The position numbers were made by a program, and so were the translations under genes. A DNA stretch of 64,000 bases from an uncultured Alphaproteobacteria bacterium. GTDB taxonomy: Bacteria; Pseudomonadota; Alphaproteobacteria; Methylaequorales; Methylaequoraceae. A model generated the notes under the pieces. That model was not told the DNA's origin, searched no databases, and saw only the letters and a list, made by a program, of their open reading frames with translations. Below are positions 48,574-58,130 of this stretch, piece by piece. How positions within the stretch are numbered: position 1 is the first letter of the stretch; the number at the start of each line of letters is the position of its first letter. The stretch is from NCBI GenBank assembly GCA_902522465.1, contig CABYVV010000001.1:26060-90059 (forward strand), given 5' to 3'.

Positions 48574-49719
48574 CTAAATAGGAGAATTAAATTTAACTCC
48601 ATACCTTCTATAAATAAATTCTGGGGGAGCTCTTCTGGCTTCATCAGCTGCCATTGAAAATATCTCACCATGTAAAGGCGAAATTGAACACGCAGGATCT
48701 GTATTTTTCGCATCGCCAGTCAAGGCCATAGCTTGACATCTACATCCACCCCAATCTATTTCTTTTCGATCGCATGACTTACAAGGTTCAGGCATCCAGT
48801 CTGTACCCCTATAAAGATTAAAGGCTTCAGAATTTTCCCAAATCCATTTTAGACTTTTTTCCCTGACATTATCAAATTTTAGATGGGGTATAGTTTCCGC
48901 AGCATGACAAGGTAAAACTTCACCTTTTGGATTCATATTTAAGAACCTTCTTCCCCATCCACCCATACAATTTTTTGGGTGTTTTGCATAATAATCTGGT
49001 ATTACATAATCTATAACAAGTTTACCCTTTAAATCTATCCGAGCCTTCTCCACAATTGCTGTTGCGTGGTCTAACTGTTCTGGTGTCGGAATAAATGCAG
49101 CTCTGTTTTTAAGTGCCCAACCGTAATATTGTACCTGAGCAATTTCAACTCTCTCAGCGTCAAGATCTAAGGCCATTTGAATAAAGTTCTCTAAGTTGTC
49201 TATATTTTGCCTATGAACTACGCAGTTACATGTAAGAGGTAGCTCAACATCTCTTACCCATTTTGCAACTTCTAACTTTTTAGCATGTCCTCCTTTGAAT
49301 CCTCCAATTCTATCTGCATTTTCATTTTCTGTATCTTGGAAAGAGAGTTGCACATGTTCTAAACCCAATTTCTCAAGATTTCTTATTCTATCTGGATTCA
49401 ACAAAACTCCTGATGTAATGAGATTTGAATAAAGTCCTTTTTTCGTGCAGTGCTCGACGATGTCCTCTAGATCGTGCCGTACAGTTGGTTCCCCACCTGA
49501 CAAATGAATTTGGTGCATACCCATTTCAACAGCTTGGTCGATTACCGATTTCCACTCATCAGTGGACAACTCACCTGTCTTCTTTTCCAGTTGGACCGGA
49601 TTTGAGCAGTAAGGACATTGTAAAGGACATCTGTGCGACAGCTCCGCTAACAATGCAAGTGGAGCCTGGATTCCGTGCTGAGAAGCCGTCTTAAGATTTG
49701 CTTTTTTTACATCATCCAT
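48574..49719 (-). CDS. pqqE: PqqA peptide cyclase (radical SAM) PqqE
   Basis: ALLAELSHRCPLQCPYCSNPVQLEKKTGELSTDEWKSVIDQAVEMGMHQIHLSGGEPTVR; CKSCDRKEIDWGGCRCQAMALTGDA. Confidence 0.97.
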   Translation of the reverse strand: MDDVKKANLKTASQHGIQAPLALLAELSHRCPLQCPYCSNPVQLEKKTGELSTDEWKSVIDQAVEMGMHQIHLSGGEPTVRHDLEDIVEHCTKKGLYSNLITSGVLLNPDRIRNLEKLGLEHVQLSFQDTENENADRIGGFKGGHAKKLEVAKWVRDVELPLTCNCVVHRQNIDNLENFIQMALDLDAERVEIAQVQYYGWALKNRAAFIPTPEQLDHATAIVEKARIDLKGKLVIDYVIPDYYAKHPKNCMGGWGRRFLNMNPKGEVLPCHAAETIPHLKFDNVREKSLKWIWENSEAFNLYRGTDWMPEPCKSCDRKEIDWGGCRCQAMALTGDAKNTDPACSISPLHGEIFSMAADEARRAPPEFIYRRYGVKFNSPI

Positions 49720-50005
49720 TTTCTTCTATAAATCCTTTATCTGATAAACTTTGAAGCATTTCCATAACATCTTGGAGAATTGTTTGCTCTGGTGCCTTGA
49801 ATTTTTCACTTAACTCATTGGTTATTTTTTTCACGTCTTTTTCTCCATCAACAAGTTGTAAAATTTCGACTGCAATGGGGTCCAACTTAACAAGTCTTTC
49901 AGGGGCAAGTATAACCCATTCGTCTCTAGCTTTATTGTGCCTGAATTTAACATGTTTTGGGAATTTAGGTATGGTTTGTTCATTAATCTTCAGTATATCT
50001 GTCAT
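49712..50005 (-). CDS. pqqD: PQQ biosynthesis peptide chaperone PqqD
   Basis: KFRHNKARDEWVILAPERLVKLDPIAVEILQLVDGEKDVKKI; start at MTDILK. Confidence 0.95.
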   Translation of the reverse strand: MTDILKINEQTIPKFPKHVKFRHNKARDEWVILAPERLVKLDPIAVEILQLVDGEKDVKKITNELSEKFKAPEQTILQDVMEMLQSLSDKGFIEENG

Positions 50006-50765
50006 TAAAATCCTCTGGTAAAAAAGCTCCAGGAGGGACATGACCGTTAATATAAGAATGGTACAAAGCATCTTGCATTACCCATAAAACATCTGTTTTA
50101 AATTTAAGTGCATTGCAAACAGATTCTTGTTCCTCCCTAGTTTTTGCATTCTTAATTGCATAATCTAAAACGAAATCGGCGTCGTCAGTAGCTTGGTCAA
50201 CTCTTTTTTTAAAATATGCCATTGTAATGTCGTTTATGAAGTCGTAGTTTTCTAACATACCAACAATTCTCTCTTTATGAATTTTAGGAGCAAAAAGTTC
50301 TGTTAATGAAGAGGTAACCCCCTCTAATAACGATTTCTCCTTTACGAATGAAACATAAGCATCAACCGCGAACTTCGTAGCAGGTAAAATACCATCTGTG
50401 GATTTTACGTAGTCTCTGTCCAAGCCAAGACCGTCCGTTAATTTATACCATCTCTCAATGCCGCCCTCATCACCTTTTCTTCCATCATGATCTAAAATTC
50501 TTTTAATCCAAATTCTTCTCAACGAAGGATTTTTTATTCTAGACATTAATGCAGAATCTTTAATTGATATATTTATCTGATAATAGTACCTGTTAATTGC
50601 CCAAGCTTGAACTTGGCCTTTATTAAGTTTTCCAGAATGTAGCAAGTGGTGGAATTTACAGTTGTCATGATATCTCTCTGCACCGATATCTCTAAGCCTC
50701 TGCTCAAACTCAAATTCTGTCAATAAGTTTTCTGTGTTTAACTCTTTTTTTGCTAAATTACTCAT
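49983..50765 (-). CDS. pqqC: Pyrroloquinoline-quinone synthase PqqC
   Basis: RYHDNCKFHHLLHSGKLNKGQVQAWAINRYYYQINISIKDSALMSRI..GGIERWYKLTDGLGL. Confidence 0.97.
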   Translation of the reverse strand: MSNLAKKELNTENLLTEFEFEQRLRDIGAERYHDNCKFHHLLHSGKLNKGQVQAWAINRYYYQINISIKDSALMSRIKNPSLRRIWIKRILDHDGRKGDEGGIERWYKLTDGLGLDRDYVKSTDGILPATKFAVDAYVSFVKEKSLLEGVTSSLTELFAPKIHKERIVGMLENYDFINDITMAYFKKRVDQATDDADFVLDYAIKNAKTREEQESVCNALKFKTDVLWVMQDALYHSYINGHVPPGAFLPEDFNDRYTED

Positions 50766-51694
50766 ACATTAATCTCCATACCATCATAACTTACTTCCCA
50801 TCCATTTTCTTCAACTATTTTCCTCTCTTTTGAATTTTCTAATAAGATGGGGTTTGTAGTATTTATATGGATAAAGATTTTTCTTTTTACATCTAAATTT
50901 TTAAAAGCTTCGATTGAACCATCATCTCCGGAATTATTCATATGTCCCATTCTCTGCCCAGTTTTTTCTCCCACTTTACTGGAAGCCATTTCATCATTTG
51001 TCCACAAGGTTCCATCAAATAAAACAATGCTAGATCCTTTGATTCTGCTTGCTAGGTCATTGGTCATTTTTGCACAAGCAGGAATATAATAAAAAGATTC
51101 TTTCTCATTAATCGAAGATATCTTAAGTCCTATTGTATCTCCATCTTCAGTCCCGAAATCTTGACCCTTACTTTCATCTTCAAGCCAAAGTGCAATTTTA
51201 CCTGGAACCTCAAAAGCCTCAATCTCGAGACCAACCCCGTGTCCATTTTTATTTTTTAATTCGAACTTGCGATTCATCTTCATTTCTCTTCTATCTACAT
51301 AGTCAGGGTTTAAAACATTAAAAATTGAGTTTTCTTTTAAAACTGAATGAACTCTTTGGTGAGCATATACAGCAAGATTTTGTCTCTCTCTTAATGTCAA
51401 AAGTCCTGCTACATGATCAACATCACCATTCGTCAGAACTACCCCACTAATAGGGCTATGTCGTAAGTTTTTTTTTGGGTGCATTTGTCTATTGGCTAAA
51501 ATTTGAGACCCTAAATCAGGTGAGGCATTAAATAAAAACCATTCACTGTCATTGGCTGTAACCGCAATTGATGATTGAGTTCTTGGAGACGTTCCATTCT
51601 CCTTACTTCTGACGGCCTTACTTACATCGCTGTTGCAGTTCCATTGAGGCGAACCTCCTCCAGCTGCTGAACCTAAAATTAAAATTTTTAACAT
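50762..51694 (-). CDS. pqqB: PQQ biosynthesis protein PqqB
   Basis: LKILILGSAAGGGSPQWNCNSDVSKAVR..SPISGVVLTNGDVDHVAGLLTLRE. Confidence 0.97.
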   Translation of the reverse strand: MLKILILGSAAGGGSPQWNCNSDVSKAVRSKENGTSPRTQSSIAVTANDSEWFLFNASPDLGSQILANRQMHPKKNLRHSPISGVVLTNGDVDHVAGLLTLRERQNLAVYAHQRVHSVLKENSIFNVLNPDYVDRREMKMNRKFELKNKNGHGVGLEIEAFEVPGKIALWLEDESKGQDFGTEDGDTIGLKISSINEKESFYYIPACAKMTNDLASRIKGSSIVLFDGTLWTNDEMASSKVGEKTGQRMGHMNNSGDDGSIEAFKNLDVKRKIFIHINTTNPILLENSKERKIVEENGWEVSYDGMEINV

Positions 51695-51711
51695 CCCCTC
51701 ACTTCAAACGT

Positions 51712-51741
51712 GCCCCTTAAATCAAATTAGACTTAAGGGGC
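51712..51741 (-). terminator. Hairpin between pqqA and pqqB (attenuator/processing site candidate)
   Basis: GCCCCTTAA-N12-TTAAGGGGC perfect 9 bp inverted repeat, without strong T tract. Confidence 0.6.
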
Positions 51742-51759
51742 CAGTTGCTTTAGCTAAGA

Positions 51760-51837
51760 TTACTTCTCAGCGCAAGCGTATGAATTGATTTCTAGACCTA
51801 CAGAGATCTCAGAAATCATTGGTTTTGTCCAAGCCAT
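51760..51837 (-). CDS. pqqA: PQQ precursor peptide PqqA
   Basis: Reverse-strand ORF MAWTKPMISEISVGLEINSYACAEK; conserved ExxxY; upstream of pqqB, AAAAAGGAG-type RBS. Confidence 0.96.
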   Translation of the reverse strand: MAWTKPMISEISVGLEINSYACAEK

Positions 51838-51868
51838 AATTTACTCCTTTTTATGGTTTAGATTAATA

Positions 51869-51885
51869 TAGCTCACAACGAGCTA
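51869..51885 (-). promoter_or_regulatory. Small hairpin/palindrome in pqqA 5' region
   Basis: TAGCTC-acaac-GAGCTA about 32 nt upstream of pqqA start. Confidence 0.3.
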
Positions 51886-51939
51886 ACATATATATATACA
51901 TCGTTTATTAAAATATCCTGATTTTTTTATTCATTATAG

Positions 51940-51954
51940 ATTCATTAAATGAAT
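51940..51954. promoter_or_regulatory. Palindromic ATTCATTAAATGAAT element upstream of pqqA
   Basis: Perfect palindrome ATTCATT-A-AATGAAT; additional ATTCAT at 51929-51934. Confidence 0.35.
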
Positions 51955-51972
51955 ACCCTATATTTTCAGAAT

Positions 51973-52626
51973 TTATTGTAAATAAGACATTATTTTTCTT
52001 GCTTGATAACCCAATCTTTGTGTATTAAAAACTGGTTCTTCACAAACGTATTCAGTTAATCTTGTTCTTTGATCAAACACTCTGGTATTCCATTCTAATT
52101 GAGCGTTCGCACTTAAAAATCTCTTATCTTTTTTATCTAATTTTTCTTTTCTGTACTTACGTATTAATTTTGAGGATTGTCCAATTGCTTTTCGGAGACT
52201 TTCTTGTCTGTCCACAAACTTAATAATACCTTCATATTGTCTATTTCTTTTATCTTTTGCTTTCTGATATAATCCAGCAAATAAAAATACTAATTTTTCT
52301 TTTTGCTCTGGTTTTTTAATCATTCCAAAATAAGAATGCTTTTTTGCGAACTCTTCGATTAAAAGAACCCCTTGCTCTTCTGGCAGAGTAGGGTCTGCTA
52401 AAAGGTTCACATATTCAATAACATCATCATGCTTCCACCAGTTTTTTAAAGGTTCTTCAATTTCAGGACCCTGCCAGATTGAACTTAGGTTTAGTTTGGG
52501 ATTGTAAACTTGATCGCATGGCCATTTTTTTGGTGGCTGTTCAGGGGGTGCAGCCAACAATTGCTGGTCAAAGAGAACAATTAGATATAAACAAACTATA
52601 GAAAATATAAACTTTGAAAAATACAT
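51973..52626 (-). CDS. Secreted protein of unknown function in the PQQ/ABC operon
   Basis: Signal peptide; WPCDQVYNPKLNLSSIWQGPEIEEPLKNWW..; lies between the PQQ-associated ABC genes and pqqA. Confidence 0.75.
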   Translation of the reverse strand: MYFSKFIFSIVCLYLIVLFDQQLLAAPPEQPPKKWPCDQVYNPKLNLSSIWQGPEIEEPLKNWWKHDDVIEYVNLLADPTLPEEQGVLLIEEFAKKHSYFGMIKKPEQKEKLVFLFAGLYQKAKDKRNRQYEGIIKFVDRQESLRKAIGQSSKLIRKYRKEKLDKKDKRFLSANAQLEWNTRVFDQRTRLTEYVCEEPVFNTQRLGYQARKIMSYLQ

Positions 52627-52641
52627 ACCAACTCCTAATCT

Positions 52642-53061
52642 TTACTTTACAATAAATTTACCAACCATGCCTTTATTCTGTAATCTTTCAATTTCAAAAT
52701 CATATTCACCAGGTCTAATTGGTACAAATTTAATTTCTATTTCACCTTCTCGTTCAAATTCAATTTCATTCAAAATAGGTGCATCTATTTCTACTCCCTC
52801 AATTTCTATGGAACGAATCCAAATGTTTCTAAAGAACTCCTCTGCCTCAAGCTCGTACTCTTTGAAACCCATACTCGAGATTTCAAGTCTGTAAGCTTTT
52901 CCAGTCTCCATATTAAATACTTTTTGAGACATATCATAATCACTTTTTTCAGATCCTAATTTTAATTCTAGTTTTTTTGCACGAATAGCAAGATCTCCTT
53001 TGGCGAACGTAACCGAGAAACTTAAAATACATGCAAAGGTTGATATTAAAAAAAACTTCAT
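52642..53061 (-). CDS. Cupredoxin-fold-like secreted protein of PQQ/ABC operon
   Basis: Signal peptide; KAYRLEISSMGFKEYELEAEEFFRNIWIRSIEIEGVEI..FVPIRPGEYDFEIERLQNKGMVGKFIV; lacks a clear Cys/His type 1 Cu site. Confidence 0.65.
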   Translation of the reverse strand: MKFFLISTFACILSFSVTFAKGDLAIRAKKLELKLGSEKSDYDMSQKVFNMETGKAYRLEISSMGFKEYELEAEEFFRNIWIRSIEIEGVEIDAPILNEIEFEREGEIEIKFVPIRPGEYDFEIERLQNKGMVGKFIVK

Positions 53062-53865
53062 TTATTTGCTCCCTTTTTTTTGTAATGTTCCTCTTGCAGG
53101 ATCATACCCTAAAATTGATAAAATTAAAAATATAAGAGTAAAAATTAAAATCCCAATTGTATACTCTATATTAATCTGCGAATAAAGAGAAAATCTGATT
53201 GATTCCACCGCATAAGTAAATGGGTTATAAAAACATACATAATATAACCATTCACTTGTTTCCTCAATTTTCCACAACGGGTACAACGCTGATGAAGCAA
53301 AAAACATTGGGAAAATAACAAAATTCATAACACCCGCAAAATTTTCTAATTGTTTAATTGCAGAAGATAGAAACATACCTAATGAGCCTAACATCAAACC
53401 AGATACTACCAAAGCAGGCAAAATTGTAAAATATCCTGAAATAGGTGGAATTATATCCCAAAGAGATGCAATTAATAAAAAGGCATAAACTTGCAGTATA
53501 GAAACAAAAACACCAGCTAGTAACTTTGAAATTAACAAAAACCACCTAGGAATAGGACTAACCAACATTGTTTTCATACTGCCCATTTCTCGATCGTAGA
53601 CCATGGAAAGAGAACTCTGCATTCCATTAAACAATTGAATCATCGCAATTAAACCAGGTGCTATATATACTTCATAAGGAATGTAAGTTTCATACGGAGG
53701 AATTATTGCAACGCCAAGTACAGACCTAAATCCCGCAGCAAATATTCCTAGCCAAACTAGTGGCCTAACCAAAGCTGAAAAAAAACGTTCTTTTTGATGT
53801 ATAAACCTTAAAGCCTCTCTCAACACTATTCCCTTAAAACATCTTATGTAAACAATAAGTTCCAT
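53062..53865 (-). CDS. ABC-2 type permease, PQQ-dependent alcohol dehydrogenase system
   Basis: PYEVYIAPGLIAMIQLFNGMQSSLSMVYDREMGSMKTMLVSPIPRWFLLISKLLAGVFVS. Confidence 0.88.
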   Translation of the reverse strand: MELIVYIRCFKGIVLREALRFIHQKERFFSALVRPLVWLGIFAAGFRSVLGVAIIPPYETYIPYEVYIAPGLIAMIQLFNGMQSSLSMVYDREMGSMKTMLVSPIPRWFLLISKLLAGVFVSILQVYAFLLIASLWDIIPPISGYFTILPALVVSGLMLGSLGMFLSSAIKQLENFAGVMNFVIFPMFFASSALYPLWKIEETSEWLYYVCFYNPFTYAVESIRFSLYSQINIEYTIGILIFTLIFLILSILGYDPARGTLQKKGSK

Positions 53866-53871
53866 GGTTAT

Positions 53872-54597
53872 TCAAATTCCTACTAGTTTATTAAATGCTT
53901 CTCGAATATTTTTTGTTCTAGTTTTTTTTACGATTTTTGAAACATTGCCAGATTCAATAACTTTTCCCTTATTGATTACAATTACTTTTTCACCCTTATC
54001 TATCTCGTCAATTAAGTGAGTAGCCCAAAGGACCGCTAAATTATCTTTTTTACATAAATTTTTAACATGTTTTAAAATCATTTGCCTAGAACCAATATCT
54101 AGACCTACTGTTGGTTCATCCAAAAGTAAAAGTTTTGGTTTATGAAGCAGTGATCTAGCAATTTCAACCCTTCTTCTTTGACCTCCCGATAATGATCTAA
54201 CTTTACTTTTTATTTTGTCATTCAACTTTATTCTATAGATTTCACTATCGATTCTTTGTTCAGCTTCAGAACTTGCTATACCATGAAGTGATGAATGATA
54301 TTGAAGATTTTCTTTAACACTTAAGTCAAGGTCTAAAGTTGGTTGTTGGAAAACAACTCCAATATGTTTAAGTGCATTAACCGAGTTTAATCTTACATCA
54401 AACCCATATATCTTTATTGTCCCAGAATTATTATTATAAAGTCTCGTAATTAGAGAATATAAAGTTGTTTTACCAGCTCCATTTAATCCTAACAAGACAG
54501 TAAAATCACCTGGGCTTATGTTAAGGCTAACGTCGTCCAGAGCGGTAAAGTCTCCAAAATTGTGGGAAACGTTTTTTATTTCTAACGCAACAGTCAT
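53872..54597 (-). CDS. ABC transporter ATPase, PQQ-dependent alcohol dehydrogenase system
   Basis: Walker A GLNGAGKTT, LSGGQRRRVEIARSLLHKPKLLLLDEPTVGLD. Confidence 0.93.
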   Translation of the reverse strand: MTVALEIKNVSHNFGDFTALDDVSLNISPGDFTVLLGLNGAGKTTLYSLITRLYNNNSGTIKIYGFDVRLNSVNALKHIGVVFQQPTLDLDLSVKENLQYHSSLHGIASSEAEQRIDSEIYRIKLNDKIKSKVRSLSGGQRRRVEIARSLLHKPKLLLLDEPTVGLDIGSRQMILKHVKNLCKKDNLAVLWATHLIDEIDKGEKVIVINKGKVIESGNVSKIVKKTRTKNIREAFNKLVGI

Positions 54598-54624
54598 TGT
54601 GCTTAATCTATTAATAAAGCTATA

Positions 54625-55593
54625 CTAATTGGGGCTTATAACAACTCCCCATGGAAACCTTCCTACTTTGACTGACTTTTCAACTTTGAGTTTATCTACG
54701 TTGATGATGGATACATCGTTACTAACCCCATTCGTACTCAACAAAGTCTTTTGGTCTGGGGTAAAAGCAAGTTGCCAAACCCTTTGACCAACAAGCAGAT
54801 ATTTAACTATTTCTTTTGTTTTTTGATCAATCACTGCGATCCTATTAGCTGGGCCCAAGGCAACAAATGTATATTTTCCATCACTTGTATGTCTAACACC
54901 TACGGGTTGAATACTTTCTTCATTAACACCAGGTATCTCAAATCCAATAGTGTGGGTGACCTCTTTTGTACTAGGGTTTATGACTTTAACAGTACCACCA
55001 ATTTCAGCGGAGACCCAAACTTCACTATCATCTGGTGTAAACATTGCAACTCTAGGTCTTGCGTCAACAAGTACATTTTCTGTTATTTCGAGGGTGTCTG
55101 TGTTTATAAAGTGCGCCATATTGGTTGTTTCCGATGTATTGACTAATGTTTTTCCGTTATTGGTTAATCCCATACCTTCGGGCTCAACACCAACTGGGAT
55201 ATCATCAATGATCATCTTGTCATTCATATCAACTACTGTTACCATCGCGTCATCCTCGTTGGCTATGTAGAGAACATCATCATCAGGTGATAAAATAAAA
55301 AGTTCTGGATCAGGTCCTGAGGGTAAATGATATTTTAATTTCAGGGTTTTGGCGTCTCTTACTTCTACCCTGTCATCGTCCGATGCACAAATAAGTACAA
55401 GCTTTCCATCTTTTGACATTATAATGCCCCTCGGACGTTGCCCAACTTTTACTGTCTTAATAACTTTTTTTTTACCAATGTCAATCACACTAACTGTGTT
55501 ATCTTTTTCGTTAGTTATATAAGCAAGGTTCGCTTTAACGCTAGTTAAGTTAAAGCAAAGGAAAGACATGAGTGCAACAAATATAAATTTCAT
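54625..55593 (-). CDS. YVTN-type beta-propeller repeat protein, PQQ ABC system-associated
   Basis: LAYITNEKDNTVSVIDIGKKKVIKTVKVGQRPRGI repeats; signal peptide. Confidence 0.9.
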   Translation of the reverse strand: MKFIFVALMSFLCFNLTSVKANLAYITNEKDNTVSVIDIGKKKVIKTVKVGQRPRGIIMSKDGKLVLICASDDDRVEVRDAKTLKLKYHLPSGPDPELFILSPDDDVLYIANEDDAMVTVVDMNDKMIIDDIPVGVEPEGMGLTNNGKTLVNTSETTNMAHFINTDTLEITENVLVDARPRVAMFTPDDSEVWVSAEIGGTVKVINPSTKEVTHTIGFEIPGVNEESIQPVGVRHTSDGKYTFVALGPANRIAVIDQKTKEIVKYLLVGQRVWQLAFTPDQKTLLSTNGVSNDVSIINVDKLKVEKSVKVGRFPWGVVISPN

Positions 55594-55614
55594 GTTTATA
55601 ATGTATTAAAATTT

Positions 55615-56892
55615 TTAAAATTTACAAGTAGATTCCGGCTGATCTTTTCCCATTGTATCAAGCTCACTGAATGGATGGATGTAACCTTCCTGTGGTGAAA
55701 CAGAAACCATTGACCTTGGTGCAGCTAGCAATATAGGTTGCCTCAACTGACCATTCCATGACCTAAAAGAAACTTTTACACCTTTGTATGCGCCCAAACC
55801 AAATTTACTGCTTAACAAATAATTTTGTACTTTTTTTACATCATCACTTTTTATTCTTGTTATTGTTTCCCCAATGGCTCTTACCGCAGTCCAGGAATGG
55901 TAGTCTACCTCAGTCATCCATCTGCCACTCTCTCTTCTGAATCTATTTTGCATTTGTGTCGCACCCCATTGCTCATGCGTTCGATGCCAAGAACTTGGTC
56001 TCAAACCTTGTGTTCCAACAATTGGTCTTGGATCCCATGTTCTGTAAGCTAAGTACTCTCCAAATTCTCCAGCTTCATCTGCTACGACAAGAACATCATA
56101 ACTTGAGCCTTTTGTGAATATTGGTACTTCCTTTCCAGCTGTTCTTCTTAAATCTGAAGTAAAGTCCCAAGTTTTTTCTTCTTTTATTTTAACATTAAAT
56201 TTTTTTGCTGATTTCTTTAGAGCATCTGCGTATAGTTTGTCAGTTTTTTTTGGACCCGTAACTAAAAACCATTTTTTCCATTTTTTTTTTATTAAATACT
56301 GCGTGAGGGCATCAGCTAAAATAGAATGACTTGGAGAAATATGGAAGATATTTTTCCTACAATCTTCATTTCTCAATGAATCATTTTTTGCCCTCGTATT
56401 AAAAATTATTACATTTTCAATTCCTGGAATCTTCATTAGTGTAAGTAATTCAGCTTCATTTAGGTCTACAACGAAAAATTTTCTTCCTTTTTCCATTAAT
56501 TTTTTGAACTCATTCTCGAGGTTCTCTTGCTTTAAAATTCTGTGAAATTCTATTTTATAGTCATGCCCCAAAAACCTCCCAGTAGTAAGATTATCCTCTA
56601 TTGCTAACTTCACCCCGTAAAAACCCTCATCTTCAAGAATTGGATCAAGATTTGAAAGTACAGGGGGAACTTCCCTTTCCTTGGATATAAAAACTATCTC
56701 GGTTGTAATTGTAATTTCTTTTTGGAAAACTTTTTTACCTCGCTTCTCTCTTGCTTCTTTTCTCTCCCTATCTGCTTTTTTTCTTTCTTCAAGTTGTTGA
56801 ATGGATAGCTCTCTGCTATCTGTGTTTAAGGACAATGAAAAAGCCAAACAAAAGAATATAATTAAAAAAAACTTTGCTCTCATAATTTTCAC
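55615..56892 (-). CDS. ABC transporter substrate-binding protein, PQQ-dependent alcohol dehydrogenase system
   Basis: ERKKADRERKEAREKRGKKV; VVDLNEAELLTLMKIPGIENVIIFNTRAKNDSLRNEDCRKNIFHISPSHSILADALTQYLIKKKWKKWFLVTGPKKTD. Confidence 0.88.
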   Translation of the reverse strand: MKIMRAKFFLIIFFCLAFSLSLNTDSRELSIQQLEERKKADRERKEAREKRGKKVFQKEITITTEIVFISKEREVPPVLSNLDPILEDEGFYGVKLAIEDNLTTGRFLGHDYKIEFHRILKQENLENEFKKLMEKGRKFFVVDLNEAELLTLMKIPGIENVIIFNTRAKNDSLRNEDCRKNIFHISPSHSILADALTQYLIKKKWKKWFLVTGPKKTDKLYADALKKSAKKFNVKIKEEKTWDFTSDLRRTAGKEVPIFTKGSSYDVLVVADEAGEFGEYLAYRTWDPRPIVGTQGLRPSSWHRTHEQWGATQMQNRFRRESGRWMTEVDYHSWTAVRAIGETITRIKSDDVKKVQNYLLSSKFGLGAYKGVKVSFRSWNGQLRQPILLAAPRSMVSVSPQEGYIHPFSELDTMGKDQPESTCKF

Positions 56893-56933
56893 TACTATAA
56901 ATAAATTTTAGAAAATGTTAATCTAAATCTTAT

Positions 56934-58130
56934 ATGAATAAAAAAATTTCGACAGATCTAATTCATGCAGGAAAAATTAGAACAGAGTTCATGGAAACTA
57001 GTGAACCTCTATTTCTTACATCAGGATTTGTATACAACACAGCTGAGGAAGCTGAAGCATCATTTAAAGAAAAAAAAAAAAGGTTTTTGTATTCACGTTT
57101 TGGTAATCCTACAATTGAAATTCTTCAAAATAAACTTGCAAAACTTGAAGGTGCTGAAGCTTGTTGGGCAACTTCAACTGGGATGGCTGCCGTTTTTACA
57201 ATTTTTATGTCCTATTTAAAAAAGGGTGATAGAGTTGTTGCAGGAAGAGCTCTGTTTGGTAGTTGTCATCATATATTAACATCTATACTTCCAAGATTTG
57301 GAATTGAAGTAGAGTTAATTGATGGGAGTGATATTGAATCTTGGGAAAAAGCTCTAAAAAAAAAAACCAAACTAATATTTTTTGAAACACCATCAAATCC
57401 ATGCTTGGAGATTGTAGATATCGAGAATGTTGTAAGTTTAGCAAAAAAACAAAAAACATTAGTTGTCGTAGATAACGTCTTCGCAACTCCAATTCTTCAA
57501 AAACCAATCGAATTTGGTGCTGACGTCGTAATGTATTCGGCAACAAAACATATTGATGGTCAGGGTAGAGTTATGGGCGGAGCAATTCTTGGAAAAAAAA
57601 AATATTGCGATGAAATAATCAAACCATTTATAAGAAACACTGGTCCATCTATTAGTCCATTCAATGCATGGGTACTTATTAAAGGTCTAGATACACTTGA
57701 ACTCAGAATAAAAAAACAATCTGAAAATGCAAAAAAAGTCGTCAATTATCTAGAAAAGTCAGAACACATTGATAAAATTTACTACCCTCATTATAAAAAC
57801 TTCAATCAATTTAGTTTAGCAAAAAAACAAATGAAAGACGGCGGTAATCTTTTATCCTTTGAAATAAAGGCTAAAAAAGAAAAAAAAAAAGAAAAATCAT
57901 TTTCCTTTTTAAATAATTTGTCTTTAATAAACATTTCAAATAATTTAGGAGATACCAAATCACTCATAACCCACCCAGAAACAACTACACACCACAGATT
58001 AAGTCAGATGGAAAAGAAAGTATTAGGAATAAATAAAAATTTGATTAGAATTTCTGTTGGACTTGAAGATGTAGATGACATAATCAGTGACATTGATAAA
58101 GCTTTAAAGAAATCAATGGTAAATAAATGA
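56934..58130 (+). CDS. metZ: O-succinylhomoserine sulfhydrylase
   Basis: TEPLFLTSGFVYNTAEEAEASF..FLYSRFGNPTIEILQNKLAKLEGAEACWATSTGMAAVF..YSATKHIDGQGRVMGG. Confidence 0.93.
   Translation: MNKKISTDLIHAGKIRTEFMETSEPLFLTSGFVYNTAEEAEASFKEKKKRFLYSRFGNPTIEILQNKLAKLEGAEACWATSTGMAAVFTIFMSYLKKGDRVVAGRALFGSCHHILTSILPRFGIEVELIDGSDIESWEKALKKKTKLIFFETPSNPCLEIVDIENVVSLAKKQKTLVVVDNVFATPILQKPIEFGADVVMYSATKHIDGQGRVMGGAILGKKKYCDEIIKPFIRNTGPSISPFNAWVLIKGLDTLELRIKKQSENAKKVVNYLEKSEHIDKIYYPHYKNFNQFSLAKKQMKDGGNLLSFEIKAKKEKKKEKSFSFLNNLSLINISNNLGDTKSLITHPETTTHHRLSQMEKKVLGINKNLIRISVGLEDVDDIISDIDKALKKSMVNK

Noticed and set aside
54751-55146. 131-aa plus-strand ORF opposite the YVTN propeller gene
   Set aside because: Antisense to a clearly coding beta-propeller gene; composition is typical of a mirror frame.
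56893-56933. SAM riboswitch upstream of metZ
   Set aside because: Only 41 bp of AT-rich spacer; no room for or sign of a SAM-II type fold.
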